Of a stretch of 64,000 nt of DNA, positions 1 through 15,100 are shown in pieces. The position numbers and the translations under genes are program-made. The stretch's first letter is position 1. Each line of letters starts with the position of its first letter. The notes beneath the pieces were generated by a model. The model saw nothing but the letters and a program-made list of their open reading frames with translations. It did not search any database and was not told the DNA's origin. This DNA is from Branchiostoma floridae (Eukaryota > Chordata > Leptocardii > Amphioxiformes > Branchiostomatidae): positions 10,113,788-10,177,787 of the forward strand of contig NC_049988.1 of the NCBI RefSeq assembly GCF_000003815.2, in the 5' to 3' direction.

Positions 1-48
1 GCTTTGCTCTAGCTCTAAGCAAATAATCATTTGAAACTTTGTCTGAAC

Positions 49-171
49 CTGTGCAGTTGACTCCGTCTCCTTCGTACCCAACATGACACGTGCATATGTA
101 AGACCCGTTTGTGTTCGTGCAACTCGCGTTAGCATGGCAAAGATCGGTCTGCTGCTGGCACTCATCGATGT
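49..171 (-). CDS. EGF repeat 27 exon
   Basis: Last EGF exon visible, 123 bp, phase 1-1. It starts with the calcium-binding motif DIDEC, has six cysteines and ends VNCTG before a GT donor. One extra residue lies between Cys1 and Cys2 (QQQTDLC), as in repeat 10. More exons presumably follow to the left of the window. Confidence 0.9.
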
Positions 172-3100
172 CTATGATTGTAAATGAAAAATACAACGTA
201 ATAAATTCTATCTTCATTATACATGTATGACAATCACATTTGAAATAATAAAAAAATAGTGCTGGGTTATACCGATCCATACTTTACAAGACTAGAAAAC
301 ACGGGATCATTTGGCTCTGATACAAACTTATCTAAATCTGGTTGTGTATCGTACCCGTGCAGTTAAATCCATCCCCTTCATACCCATCAATGCAGTGACA
401 TCTGAAAGACCCATGTGTGTTGGTGCAGATCGCATTCGTGTCACAGGGAGAATTCCGGCATTCACCTATGTCTGTATGTGGAAAGTCAGTATGAAAAAGA
501 AATACCTTCTAAAGGAAAAAAAATGGCCAGTAGACATAATGCAGACAAAACAAACGCCAATCGCTCTTGGTTTATGTATACGAAGAGTACCTTTCCTGTA
601 CAGAGCACAGCCTTGCAATACTATACTACACCACTACATCCAGGGCCAGGATTGGTGCAAAGAAGCAATTGCAACTGATACCCAACCATACCTAGCAGTT
701 GTCTGTGCAGAGAACATGTTCCCAAGAGGTTGCGCGTTTCCTAGAGCTATGACATATATGTGGCGATCGCAACTATTGATACATGTAATAGACACACATT
801 TCTAAAAGATATCTAAAAGAAACGAGCAGCGCAAAACTCAGAAGCAGAAGTTGCTGCAGACCATTGAGGATCACACCTTTATTAAAATCGACTTTTCAAA
901 AGAGCAGGAGCTGAAAATAAACACCACAAATGATCATAACCTGTGCAGTTAAAACCGTCTCCTTCGTATCCAAAGTCGCACGTGCACGTGTAGGACCCGT
1001 CAGTGTTGGTGCAGGTCGCATTCTCGTGGCAAATCGTTGTGTTCAAACATTCGTCAATGTCTGTAAACATAACGAGCTATCAAGATAGTGTTCGTGGCCC
1101 TACTTAGCCGAAAATTGGAAGATACGGCAACGAAACTTCAATGCTGTTCATTGCCGTGTTCCAACACAACAAAGAGAATCTGTAGTCGTTAAACCATGCG
1201 CCTACAGGGAAAGTACACATAATTTTAGACTGATAACTTTTCAAAAGTGCGGAAGCTGTAAAAAAAGAGAAATGATCAGAACCTGTGCAGTTAAAACCGT
1301 CTCCTTCGTATCCAATGTCGCACGTGCATGTGTAGGACCCGTCAGTGTTGGTGCAGGTCGCATTCTCGTGGCAAATCGTTGAGTTCGAACATTCGTCAAT
1401 GTCTGTAAAGAGAACAAGCTATCAAGATAATGGTCGTACGTATATACTGACAGCAAGATGCTATCCTTCTCTCTATAATGAGAGGTGGTTGAAAGGACTA
1501 GTGTAAACAAGCATGCGCAGCGTCTATGTCATCCAGGTCCAGGATTGGTGCAAACAAGCAACGGATATCCAACCATTACCAGCAGTTGCCTGTGCAGAGA
1601 ACATATTCCCACTATGTTGTAGAGTGCTTCTGTGGCATCTATTGCAATGATAACTACTTATATATATGATCGACACGCATTTCTAAAATAGAGAGCTAAC
1701 CGAAACAAAAAGAGCAAAGCATCGACTAAGCAAACCATGGAGAGATACGGCGATGGAACTGCAATGTTGTGCTCCAAATGCTACTGGGCAACACTAAGAA
1801 TCCGCATACACCATATAGGCAGATAGGCAAAGAGAGCACACCCTATTCTAGACTGATACCTTTTCAAAAGTGCCGAAGCTGCAAAGAAAAGGCAAATGTT
1901 AAGAACCTGTGCAGTTAAAACCGTCTCCTTCGTATCCAAAGTCGCACGTGCACGCGTAGGACCCGTCTGTGTTGGTGCAGGTCGCATTTTCGTGGCATAT
2001 CGTTGTGTTCAAACATTCGTCAATGTCTGGAAACAAAACGAGTTATCAAGATTATGGTCGTTATGACGGTAAAATGATATCCTTCTACTGAGAGGTGGAA
2101 AAAAAACTGTGGCCAATATTCATAATGTAGACAAACCAAAAGCCAATATCACCTGGTCTACGAAAAACCAGTAGAGAGTACAGCCTTACAACACTACAAC
2201 ACTACGTCTAGTTATTGCAAGTCCTGGATAGGTGCAAACAAGCAACTGACACCCAACCATAACCAGCAGCTGCCTGTGCAGAGAACAGGTACCCAACAGC
2301 AGGTTGCGCAATTCTTAGAACTATGACATGTATATGGCTATCTCAACTACTATTATATGTGATTGATACGCATTTCTAAAAGAAAGCTACAAGAAACAAG
2401 AAGCACAACTTTAGACTTTCTCTCTACTAAGCAGAAGTTGCAGCAGACCAATGAGAGATCACACTTTTTTCCTAGAAACAACTTTTCAAAAGTGCGGAAG
2501 CTGCAAAAAAGCAATGAATGATAAGGACCTGTGCAGTTAAAACCGTCTCCTTCGTATCGATATCCAAAGTCGCACGTGCACGTGTAGAACCCGTCAGTGT
2601 TGGTGCAGGTCGCATTTTCGTGACATATCGTTGTGTTCGAACATTCGTCAATGTCTGCAAAAATAACGAGCTATAAAGATAAGGTTCGTGGCCCTACTAA
2701 AAAACATAAGCCGAACATTGAAAGATACGGCAACGTAACTTCAATGCTTTTTATTGCCGTCTTCCAACACAACATAGAGAATCCGCAGTCGGTAAACAAT
2801 GCGCCTACATGTAAGGAGAGCACACTTTTGTCTAGACTAATAACTTTTCAAAAGTGCGAAAGCTGCAAAAAACGATAAATGATCAGAACCTGTGCAATTA
2901 AAACCGTCTCCTTCGTATCCAAAGTCGCACGTGCACGTGTAAGACCCGTCAGTGTTGGTGCAGGTCGCATTCTCGTGGCATATCGTTGTGTTCGAACATT
3001 CGTCAATGTCTGCAAACAAAACGAGTTAGCAAGATAATGTTTGTACGTATATACAGGCAGCAAAATGCCATCCTTCTCTCAATAATGAGAGGTAGCTGAA

Positions 3101-6100
3101 AAGTGTGTTAAAGGAGTAGTGTAAACAAGCAGCGTCGATTTCATCCAGGGCAGGATTGCTGCAAACAAACGGACACCCTACCATAACCAGCAGTTGCCTG
3201 TGCAGAAAACATGTTCCCACCAGTTGTAGAGTGCTTCTGTGGCAAATATGGCAATGATAACTGCTTATATATGTGATTGACACGCATTTATACAATACAG
3301 AGCTAACCGAAACAACAAGAGCAAGGCATCGACCAAGCAGACCGTCAAGAGATACGGCAGTGAAACTGCAATGTTGTGCCTCAATGCGAATGCGCAACAG
3401 AAAGAATCCGCATGCACCTACGGACAAAGAGAGCACACCCTATTCTAGACTGATAACTTTTCAAAAGTGCCGAAGCTGCAAGGAAAAAGGCAAATATTAA
3501 GAACCTGTGCAGTTAAAACCGTCTCCTTCGTATCCAAAGTCGCACGTGCACGTGTAGGACCCGTCAGTGTTGGTGCAGGTCGCGTTCTCGTGACATATCG
3601 TTGTGTTCGAACATTCGTCAATGTCTGCAAAAAGAATGAGCTATCAAAAAAATGATCGTACTCACAGCAAAATGATATCCTTCTCGTTATAATGAGAGGA
3701 AGTTGACAAGTGCGTTCAATGAGTAGTGTAAATATGATATATAAGGCAGCTATGATTCCACAGCTTTTGACCCAGCTAAGTCGAACACCTCGCTTCAGCT
3801 CGAAGCCTAAGAAGCTGTACCAATCGAGTTGCAAGACAGAGGTATTTGGCTTTTCTGTTGAATACAACAGCAAAATAAAATGCAATCCATTGCACCAAAG
3901 CAAAAAAAAAGTACACCGATCCAAGAAAGCAGCACGCGCAGTTATAAGCAAACGCATCTTTAGTTTCAACTGAAAAAACTACGAAGCTCTACCTTAACTC
4001 TAGCCAAACTATAACTTAAAGTGGAATTTTGTGAACCTGTGCAGTTGAAGCCGTCTCCTTCGTACCCAACTTGACACGTACATATGTAAGACCCGTTTGT
4101 ATTCGTACAACTCGCGTTAGCATGACATGGGTCGGTCTGCTCGCACTCATCGATGTCTATAGGGAAAAATACAAAGAGACAAATGGTGTTTCCAGTTCTT
4201 AAATCGTCAGTGACACAAAGTACATCCTGTATGTAGCACTAAGTTGCTATCGTCCTTTCCCACTCTTTCAGAAAAGAAAAAAATGTTGAAACGTTGGTCG
4301 CCCAAAAAAACTCGGCATTGTATGCGCTTCTTACCCGTGCAATTGAAGCCATTCCCGTCATACCCATCTAAGCACTCGCACACGAAAGATCCGTCGGTAT
4401 TAGCACAGTTTGCATACACGTCGCAAGGGGAAGTCAGGCATTCATTTCGGTCTGTATAGAAAAATTGCAAACAGGAGCATATGTTCGTGAGAAAAAGACT
4501 GTAATTGTTCTTGTAGCCACTTGAGCGGAACATACTCGTCATGATGTCTGTACAGCACATATATCTACAGCACTACAAACAAAAACGAATTTGCCATTGT
4601 TGCGGTTCTACTACTAACAGGAGCATACAGATAATGGTGCCCTGAAAAGTAAAGTTTTGTAGTAACCTGTACAGTTGAAGCCATCTCCATCATAGCCCAC
4701 TACACAATCACACGTGAAGGAACCGATTGTGTTGGTGCAGGTTGCGTTTTTGTGGCAAGTTGTCGTGTTTAGACATTCATTTATGTCTGAAAGGAAAACG
4801 ATCCGTCAACGTGATGAACTTTGTAACAGATTAAAACGCCGGAAAGTGCATATGTAAAAAGATTGCTTAATACTGACAGCCATAGCTATCATCAAGAAAT
4901 AAATCCTTCCATGATGTCTATACAAAGGTGAAGAAGCATCTAATGCAGGTTGGACTCAAAAAAATAATATCTAAGCGCAATCTCAAAGACTTAATCTTGA
5001 GACAATTAATATCATGATAAAGACATAGTGACCTGTACAGTTGATGCCGTCGCCTGTATAGCCCACTACACAATCACACGTGAAGGAACCAATTGTGTTG
5101 GTGCAGGTTGCGTTGTCGTGGCAAGTTGTTGTGTTGAGACATTCATTAATGTCTGCAAGGAAACGACAAGCAGTCAAAATGATAAACTTTGTAACAGATA
5201 CAAGGACGCCGGAAGGCGGAAAGCCATCGTCACAAAGCTCCATTACCTTGCCGAATAGTTATAACGTTACAGTACAAGAAATAAACCCTTCCGTGATGTC
5301 TATGCATGTAACGCTGACTGGGCCTAAAGAGATCATACCTATGCGCCACCAAAATGAGTTTATTAGTTTAATGCTCACTAGAGCGAGGCACAATTTAACC
5401 AGATAATAACCTGTACAGTTGATGCCATCTCCATCATAGCCCACTACACAATCACACGTGAAGGAACCGATTGTGTTGGTGCAGGTTGCGTTGTCGTGGC
5501 AAGTTGTTGTATTCAAACATTCATTAATGTCTGAAAAGAAAGTGAGCCATCAAGCGAATGCACTTGAGTCTATGCGGAGCTTAATGCAAAACACCTTTCA
5601 TTCCAAACCCAGCCGCAATGACAAGCATAATGCAAAAAAACATCTAATCTAAATTTCCCCAACATAACCAATATTGTTCCTCTCTCTCAAACACAATCTA
5701 CTAGAGGCAATAACAAGCAGAATCTATGCAACTGCAAACTACACCTGCAAACCACCTGCTCCGAAACTAATAGATAAAGCATCTTGGCATTTCTTTGCCA
5801 ACCTTTGCCAGAACATTGATTTGTACTGCAGAAGAGGAAAGAAACCTACTATGCTACTGCTACCAATGGTAGAAAGGACACACTTCCAAGCAAACAAGGC
5901 CTACAGTATATAAAGCAGACACTACAAGTATGCAACCATACCCTAAATCTGACCAATAGAGCAACGACAAATCGTATGAACCTGTACAATTGAAACCGTC
6001 TCCCTCAAATGCAACATCGCAAGCGCACATGAAAGACCCATCCGTGTTGGTGCAGGTCGCGTTGGAATCACAGGGGTATCGCTGGCACTCATTTATATCT

Positions 6101-9100
6101 ACAAATGAAAGAAATGATTCTTTAAAAAGTTGTACAGTTTTAGTTACTGAAAGAAACAATAGAGAATAGTTATAGTTAGATTGCATACAGTGTGGGGTCT
6201 GCTGAGGAAAACGTCCTGGAATGAAAGTAGATTGATATTTACCCAAGGACCAATAAATGTAACGTTACCATATGAATTTTAGAACGTAATGTTGTTCTCC
6301 CCGTGCAATTCAGTAGCAATGATTAAGTCCCCATGTCTAAGTCACACATTTGATATAGAACCTTTTGGGGCAACAAAGGTAAAGTAACAGGACTAATGAT
6401 AAGACCTATACAACAGTCGTTATGGGTTATCAAAGCTAGATATCAACCTGTACAGTTGACGCCGTCCCCGGCATATCCGACCAGACAATCACACGTGAAA
6501 GAACCGAGTGTGTTGGTGCAGGTTGCGTTGTCGTGGCAAGTTGTATCGTTTAAACATTCGTTAATGTCTGTAAAGAGAGTGAGCCACCAAACTTATGAAC
6601 ACAATGACACCTGTATGTAGCACTTGCTGTATACATGGGATTGGAGTGGAGGCAAGCCACAAAGCTTTTGTGAATTAAGCGTAAATATGTCATTGCGAAT
6701 GCTCAACAGGTCATACCCAGCAGCTGACATTGATGGCTAAGCAAAATAGAATTCCCCAAAGCAATTGCATGCCTACGTTAGAACTCGCAACGATGCCAAA
6801 ATACCGCTACCAGGGAGTTTTTAATAAGGTTTTATTGAAACCTCCTTCTCGCTACTAATCTATACTTCTAGCTAAGCAAGCAGTTCTCTACCCGCTATAC
6901 ATGTGCATGAAGCAACTGCACCTCGCAATCAGGGAATAAACCTAAAATATAGACATTCAATGAAACAGTATCTAGGCAGCCCTAGGCGAAGAAAAAAGAA
7001 TCCAGCCATTCAGTAATGACAAATCGTATGAACCTGTGCAGTTGAGCCCGTCCCCTTCGTACCCAGCTTGGCACATACATATGAAAGACCCGTCAGTGTT
7101 GGTGCAGGTCGCGTTGACATCACAAGGGTTGTACAGGCATTCATCTATGTCTATAAGAATATAAAGCGAGCTTTAAGTCAAACACCATATTGAAGATGGG
7201 GTACTGCAAGAAAACATGATTGTTATCAAAGTTTCATGATGACCTTTTACCCGTCTATGTCTGTTTACTTGAATGATCTTGAAGCATGAAAGATGTTAAA
7301 GAATCAACAAAGAACTGCACTACTAAAATGCTTATGACATCATTTACAGCATGGCTTCATATGAAATACAGAAATAGAGGCATGTATGTAATTACATGAA
7401 AGGATAACTACATAGAAGGAAATAACTCAAGCACCGATTTTGCAATGGATGTACCACATCAAGCCACATCAATGACCTTCCATTCCCCAACAGGGCTAAG
7501 GGCTATAAGGGCTAAGACAGGTGCTCTAAAAAATTCTGTAGTATAACCTGTGCAGTTGATGCCGTCTCCATCATAGCCCACAACACAATCACACGTGAAG
7601 GAACCGATTGTGTTGGTGCAGGTTGCGTTATCGTGGCAAGTTGTTGTGTTTAGACATTCATCTATGTCTGAAAGGAACATCGATCTATCAATATTAATGT
7701 GTGGACTTTGCGACAACTGAGTTTACTATTTGCAGCGGTGCAGATGCAAGTAAGGACGAAGAATCAACTCAGAGCTCTCAGCTATCATCTGAAAGCTCAC
7801 CAAAGTCGACCATGACCAGTTGTAAGAAATTTGCTTCATCGTGATGCCTATGCAGAAGTAGACTGAAGCAAATACTAAACTCAGATAAGGAAATCCATGC
7901 GACTGAAAGCTAGGAACTAACAAGATAGGATTTGACTATCCCTTCCCAGCATCATTGCCATTGAAGAGCATTGTTACGGCAAAGATAGACATCTACCCTA
8001 CTGGCAATGACCACATGTCCAAGAGGACAAAACCTTTCACTACAGCGAAAGGTAGCAGAGTCTCAATGAAGTAATATACGGCTATATAAAGCTACAGTCT
8101 ACACCCAAGCTCCAGCCAAATCGCAACGGAAAAGGTGTGAACCTGTGCAGTTGAAACCGTCTCCGTCGAAGCCATATTCGCACATGCATGCGTAAGACCC
8201 GTCAGTGTTGGTGCAGGTCGCATTGGCATGACATAAGTCGGTGACGTTCTGGCACTCATCTATGTCTATTGGGATGAAAACAAAGCTTCGAAGTGTGTAT
8301 TGTACTGTTGTGCTAATAGACAACAATTCGCACCAAAATATATTTCACTGTTAAAGGTGCACTCTCACTGCACTTGGGGCACCGGTGCGGCACTGCGGGG
8401 TTCGTTCACTGCGGCACTGTTTTGTTATTTTCGCGACTTTTAATAATTTAGATATTGCGTAATACACAAGAGTATGACTTTAGAAGACAATAGAATACCA
8501 AAAAAAAAACGAAAGAAAATTCGTTCTTTATCTCTGAAATTCGTTGAGTCATCTACGAACCCCGCAGTGCCGCACCGGTGCCGCAAGTGCAGTCAGAGTC
8601 CAGTTTAAACGAAAATAATCTACCACACAATGGTAAGATAGCGCTGTTGAAAAGATCTTGGAGCAAAAAATCATACACCAACTCCCTCTGCTACAAGCAA
8701 GGAAACGAAGATTCATATCAAACGAAGGCGTCTTAGCCGGTTTTGATAATACGTCTTACCCGTGCAATTGAAGCCATCCCCCTCATACCCACTCACACAT
8801 TCGCACGTAAAAGACCCGTCGGTGTTGGTACAGGTAGCATTGTCGTCGCAAGGATACAAATCGCATTCGTCTATGTCTGTGAAATAAATGTAAAGAGATA
8901 CTGGAATTTGTGAAGACCACTGTTAGACGAAAATAATCTGCCACACAACGGTAAGATTGCTGTTGAAAACATTCTTGAGCAAAAATATGAGGGTTTCATT
9001 GCGAAGCAGATTAGTAAGTTTAATATCGACTTTTTACCCGTGCAATTGAATCCATCCCCGCTGTAGCCGTCCAAACATTGGCATATAAAGGACCCGTCCG

Positions 9101-12100
9101 TGTTAGTGCAGTTCGCGTAGATGTCGCAGGGTGAACTCTGGCATTCATCTATGTCTGTGTAAGGAAAATTTCTCATGACATAATTTACTATTTAAGGCTT
9201 GCATGCCACAGATGTAAAGAAATTGAGAGATACCCACAACCATTTAGGAAAGCAAGAACAATTTGGTAAAACACGAGTAGTGTCTTATGTCTATGTAACA
9301 TCTTTGGCCCATTGCATGGGGGACTAAGAAGGTAAAGACATCATGTTTATCGTCTTTTCTACAAAACCTACACATAAGAAGGGCTAAGAAAGGAGCTGTG
9401 AATGATTCAATAGTAACCTGTGCAGTTGATGCCATCTCCATCATAGCCCACTACACAATCACACGTGAAGGAACCGATTGTGTTGGTGCAGGTTGCGTTG
9501 TCGTGGCAAGTTGTCTTGTTAAGACATTCGTTAATGTCTGCATGCAAAGAAACGATATGTCAATGTGGGGAACGTTATAACAGAGATGTAGTCTTAAATC
9601 ATTAGTAGGAGTTGTGCTGATACATGATAGGTCAAAAAACGATTCAAATACAATGGTGCTGAGCAGCTAGCTAAAAGCTCTCGTACCATGACGAGGACTT
9701 TTAACAGTGCACCAAATCATGATCTCTACAGAAGTGCTGAAGCAAATACTAATTGGACTCTAAGCTCCCATCCATGTGCAAACTAAGGCACTTTCAAGCG
9801 TCTGTTGTTGAATAGAAAGGTAGCTAAGAGTCAACGTTCGAGGACCTAACGTTGTTTTACATATTTCCTCCGTTGCTACAGCAGAATGCAGACATCTAAT
9901 CTACTGGTGACTTCCAAGAGGGGAAAAATTCACGACACCCAAAGGTAGCAGGATCTACAATATGTGACAGTATCAAGGATCTAGCCAAATGACAACGAAA
10001 AATTATATGAACCTGTACAATTGGACCCATCTCCTTGGAAGCCAACATTGCACATGCATGTGTACGACCCGTCTGTGTTGGTACAGGTCGCGTTGGCATG
10101 GCAAGGGTCATACAGACACTCATCTTCGTCTGAAACAGAAAATTAGATATTAAAGACCTGTATACTTTACATGGAGAGTCGACCGCGAATGCTACTACGC
10201 GCCGCACTGCATTCATCCATTCCCTCTGCTACCACCCGAAAAGAATTCGAAGATTTACTTATTTATTTATTGAAAATGACAACAAGTCATTACACTGGGC
10301 CAGCCTAGGCAGTCTATTCAAGCTGATGACGGCTGACCCACAAAGATACAACAAACAAATCTAAATTACACATATGTACATAATAGGCCACATAGGCTAC
10401 GTAAGCTATGAGGAGCAGATGGAAGGTGCTGTAAATCGGTTTGTTGATGTTAAAAATGAATGCAGAGCGTCTGAGAGTTTTTGGTTTGTAGCAAAGTTTT
10501 AATGAAGATTTACATTAAACGAATTTTGATTGTGTGTCTTACCTGTGCAATTGAAGCCATTCCCCTCATAGCCGCTCACACACTCGCACGTAAAAGACCC
10601 GTCGGTGTTAGTGCAGGTAGCATTTTCGTCGCAAGGATACACATCGCATTCGTCTATGTCTGTGAAATAAATGTAAAAAGATATAAATTGGAGGGTGGAG
10701 TAAAGCAATCCATTCAGCATGTCATTGTGGTTGAAATTCATTTGTCAATTTGTCCCAAATTACTTGTATGCTATTAATTCCTTCACAATCGCAGGCATTT
10801 TGTTTTTACATTTTTTTTCTAAATCAGGTTCGTAGGGCCTGATGTTACCATCATGAAGATGAAGAGCGGCCCATAGCGATCACTGCAGCAGAATCTCTTC
10901 TCCCTAAGTCAGAAACATCAATCTTAGGCAAGCTTGACTTCACTGACTCAATTGTCGCTTAGAACAAAATTTCTCTATCTAAATCTACTTGGAGAAAATA
11001 AAGATTGAGACCAAGCGCTATACTGGTAGCACAATGAATAAATCTGTAGTAACCTGTACAGTTGAGGCCGTCTCCGGCATAACCCACTAAACATTGGCAA
11101 TAGTAAGATCCGTCCGTATTGACACAGGTCGCATTGTCGTGGCAAGTCGTGTTCAAACACTCGTTGATATCTGCAAAGAGAATGAACTTTCAGGTTAATG
11201 AACGCATTGGTAGCATTTAGGGCATTGGGGGCCTTTCTTTCGCAACCATAAAGCCACACTAACTACGAAAAGAAAACCGAAAATACCAACAAAGTATCTA
11301 AATATTTGCAAAGGTTAACAAAGAAGGCAACCAATAAATGCAACATGTACAAGTTAAAACTTATTAAAACCATTGTATATAAACTGTTACAATGACAAAT
11401 CTTGCTAACCTGTGCAGTTGAATCCGTCTCCTTCGTATCCCACTTGGCACGCACACATGTAGGAACCGATCGTGTTGGTGCAGTTTGCGTTTGTATGACA
11501 CGGACTCGTCTGACACTCGTCTTCATCTGTGATAAAATAGATATTAGAGATTGAGATTTTTAAGTTGCTTGGAGATGGTTAGCAACGGGCCATGCTGTAT
11601 CCTATTGCGTTGATAGTTTCAGGTTGATACGTCTCTGTACAAAGAGATTTCTACAACCCTTGCTTTACTTGCTAACGACGTTTCGGTGACCGTTTGTCAC
11701 CTTCCTCAGTGCAATTCTGACTGGTTCATATTGTACTGTATATATATATAAATACTTAACGTTTGTGACCGCATCTGTAGGGTATACATGGCAAATGCGT
11801 TTCATGACACTGGCAAAAATCGGCATAAGTTACTGTTCGAAATCATATGGACTTTCATATATGTACTCCTTACCTGTGCAGTTGAAGCCGTCCCCTTCGT
11901 ACCCTACAATGCATTGGCACGTGAAGGAGCCGTTGGTGTTTGTGCAGTTTGCATTGATGTCGCAAGGATCGCTCAGGCACTCGTCTATCTCTGTAAGGAA
12001 AACATTTGGATTAAAACGGTATAATCATAGTACGTAACAAGTGGTGAGAATGTTCACCATTTCAGACAAGAAGTAAACTCAAGATTGAATTTTTCTTAAA

Positions 12101-15100
12101 AAGCAATGACCAACCTGTACAGTTCAAGCCGTCGCCCTGGTAACCATCAAAACATTCGCAAGAGTAGTTCAGTTCATCTATGTTTGTGCAGTTTGCCTTT
12201 GGATCACAGGGGGAGCTCCGGCACGGGTCAAAAACTGTCAGAGTGAAAGGAAAATACAAAGAAATAATAATCCATTGATAGGAATTTGTTGTTTTTTAGG
12301 AAGTTTTTTTAATCATTTCAACATGCTATAAATATGATGGAAGCTCGAAGAGGTTGGGTAGGAGGAGCTTACTGTATTCACAGATAAATCGATGATCGTC
12401 TAAGCAGTCGTCAGTCCACCAGTCCCAACGTGGTGTCAAGCCAGTAGCCATCAGGACGCAGTCCTGGCCAGCCTCGTTAGCAAAGTCTGCAGGGAAGCGG
12501 TGGAATGATCCTAGGGGACTTCCGTCTGAGTACACAAACACTCCCTCGGCCATGATGTCCTCTAAGCCTGTTGGCAAGAAAACATTATTTTATACATATC
12601 CCATATTTACTACAATCCAGCTCCTACTCTCTAACCTTGCATGGTTACACAGTTCATCTGAAAAATGTTTTCCAATAATGAGAGTATCTTGCATACCTAT
12701 CCAGAAACTGACTGACTGGTTGATGTACGTCAGGATGTGGTTCAGAAGGAACTGGTGAGTCTCGTTGTTCATGACTCGGATCAGACGTCCGTCATATTGG
12801 GAACAAAGATTCTCCGCACCCGCGTAGTCTGTTGAAATGTTGCTGAAGAGGTAACAGCTTCTGTTGAACGGCACATAGGCTGACAGGCCGGGACATGCTG
12901 AAAGGAAAAAGATTAAGATGTAGAACTTTTATAAATGGCTGGTGTCTTGGGATTTGTTATCATCAGCAACGATGGTTAACGTTCAACTACCATTTTATAT
13001 CATCTGTTAAATGTAAAAACTTGTACAGTTCTTGTATCTAGTCGTACCCTATGCAGAGTAACGAAACAGTATTGAGCTATACTATTGAGGCTACTCACTG
13101 AATGGTGTCGCCGTTGAGGATGGCACTGTGATTACGGTTGTAGCATTCGTTGCGACTGTGGTTGGTGCTGCCGTAGTTGTGGTTGGCACTGCAACAGATG
13201 TAGAAACAAATGGAGTATAATTAGCACCTTCAAATATGCTATAATTTTCTTGTTACAAACGCTTTTGAGGTATTTATATTTCAGCCATACCATAGGTATG
13301 GTGAAATATATTGTATTCGTAATGTTTCTTTCTTTCTTTCTTTCTCCTGTCAAATCTTCAAATCGAATCAACTCCGCCATTTTTTAACTGATTGACTTGA
13401 AATTTGGCACAAAGGTAGAGTAAGCCAATACCCTCAGGTGTTTTTTTCATTTTTTTCATATCTGCCTTTAAAATGATTTTATTGAGGTTATTGTCAATTT
13501 TTATGTATATTTCGGGCTCCTGTACCCTGGTACTACAGCCGAATGACATGAAATTTGATACAGAGGTGCCTTGATCATATGCTCACCTAGATTCAATAAC
13601 AGTTTTGGCATACGGTACAACAAAATGCTTAATTTTGCGATTTTTGGCCATTTTTTGACCAAAAAAGGACATTTTTGGCCCCTGTAGCCTCGTTTTACAA
13701 CCGAATGATCTGAAATTTGGTATAAAAGTGCTCTGCAATTATGTGCACATAAATTCAATAAAAGTTTTCCCATACGGTACAACAAAATGCTTAATTTTGC
13801 GATTTTTTTACCAAAAAAGGACATTTTTGTCTCCTGTAGCCTCGTTTTACAACCAAATGATCTGAAATTTGGTATAAAAGTGCCCTTCAATTATGTGCAC
13901 ATAAATTCAATAAAAGTTTTCCCATACGGTACAACAAAATACTTAATTTTGCGATTTTTGGCCATTTTTTGACCAAAAAAGGACATTTTTGGCTCCTGTA
14001 GCCTCGTTTTACAACCAAATGATCTGAAATTTGGTATAAAAGTGCCCTTCAATTATGTGCACATAAATTAAATAAAAGTTTTCCCATACGGTACAACAAA
14101 TGCTTAATTTTGCGATTTTATGGCCATTTTTTGACAAAATTTTGACATTTTTGGCTCCTGTTCCCTCGATTTACAACCTAATGACCCGTAAATTGGTAAA
14201 GGGGTGCTCTAGATATTTATTCAAATGACCCATGTATATTTTTTGGCATGGACCACTTTAAAATGATATATTTGGGGGTTTTTTGGTCATTTTTGAATGG
14301 CCAAAGGGGTCAACGACCTCAAGGCCTATTGTTGCATGAGGGAGATGGCTGAAATATGCTGTATTTGCTCTCAAGCAAATGTCGGCCTTTCTAGTTTTAA
14401 AGAACAATTTTATGACAAATACATTGTCTGAAGTGTCAAAGTTTGCTTGTTTCGCACAGATAAACATCTTATATCGCTCAATTCGTATAACATTTTGAAA
14501 GACCGAATAAGTCATTGGTATAGAAAGGATTTCAATGATCTTACCATATTCGCAGATGTACCGGTAGTCTGGATCGGAGCACCTCTGAGGAACCCAGTCC
14601 CAGGGTTGAGTCAGTCCCTTGGCCATCAGCACACAGTCCCTGTCGTCCTGGTTATGCAGGGTTAGATTCGACCAGCGGTTGAAAGATCCTAAGGCAGTTC
14701 CATCCGAGTAGTTGAATTGTCCTTCTACCACCCTGTCATCTAGACCTGCAGAATATGCCAATCATGTGGTGTCACCAACTCATAACTGCTGCATTTTAAG
14801 TAATTTATGTTTTCTTTCATTCCTCCATATTATCATAATGTGCCAAATTATATGATCGATCATCGACGATCTGTTCTAAGCTCATACTTTAAAAAAATAC
14901 ATCTCAACATGTCATATGTAGACACTTTCCAAGTCAAAATAATCCATTAGAATGTTTCTTTCACTTCTTCAGAAATATGCATGTCCCCTATTGGCTTGTA
15001 CATCATAGTTACGTTGATTTGATTGATTGATTGACTGCATGATTCTTACCTATCCAATAACTCGTTGCTTGATCTGTGTAGGTTTCAATGTAGTCGACGA

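Noticed and set aside
311-805. 164-codon plus-strand open frame across an EGF exon
   Set aside because: It is an antisense shadow of EGF repeat 26 and intron DNA; the minus strand has the cysteine pattern and splice sites.
3445-3969. 174-codon minus-strand open frame
   Set aside because: It reads the EGF exon at 3505 out of frame and runs through intron; no family resemblance.
13501-13890. 129-codon repetitive open frame
   Set aside because: Product of the 162-bp tandem repeat; broken in neighbouring units and intronic.
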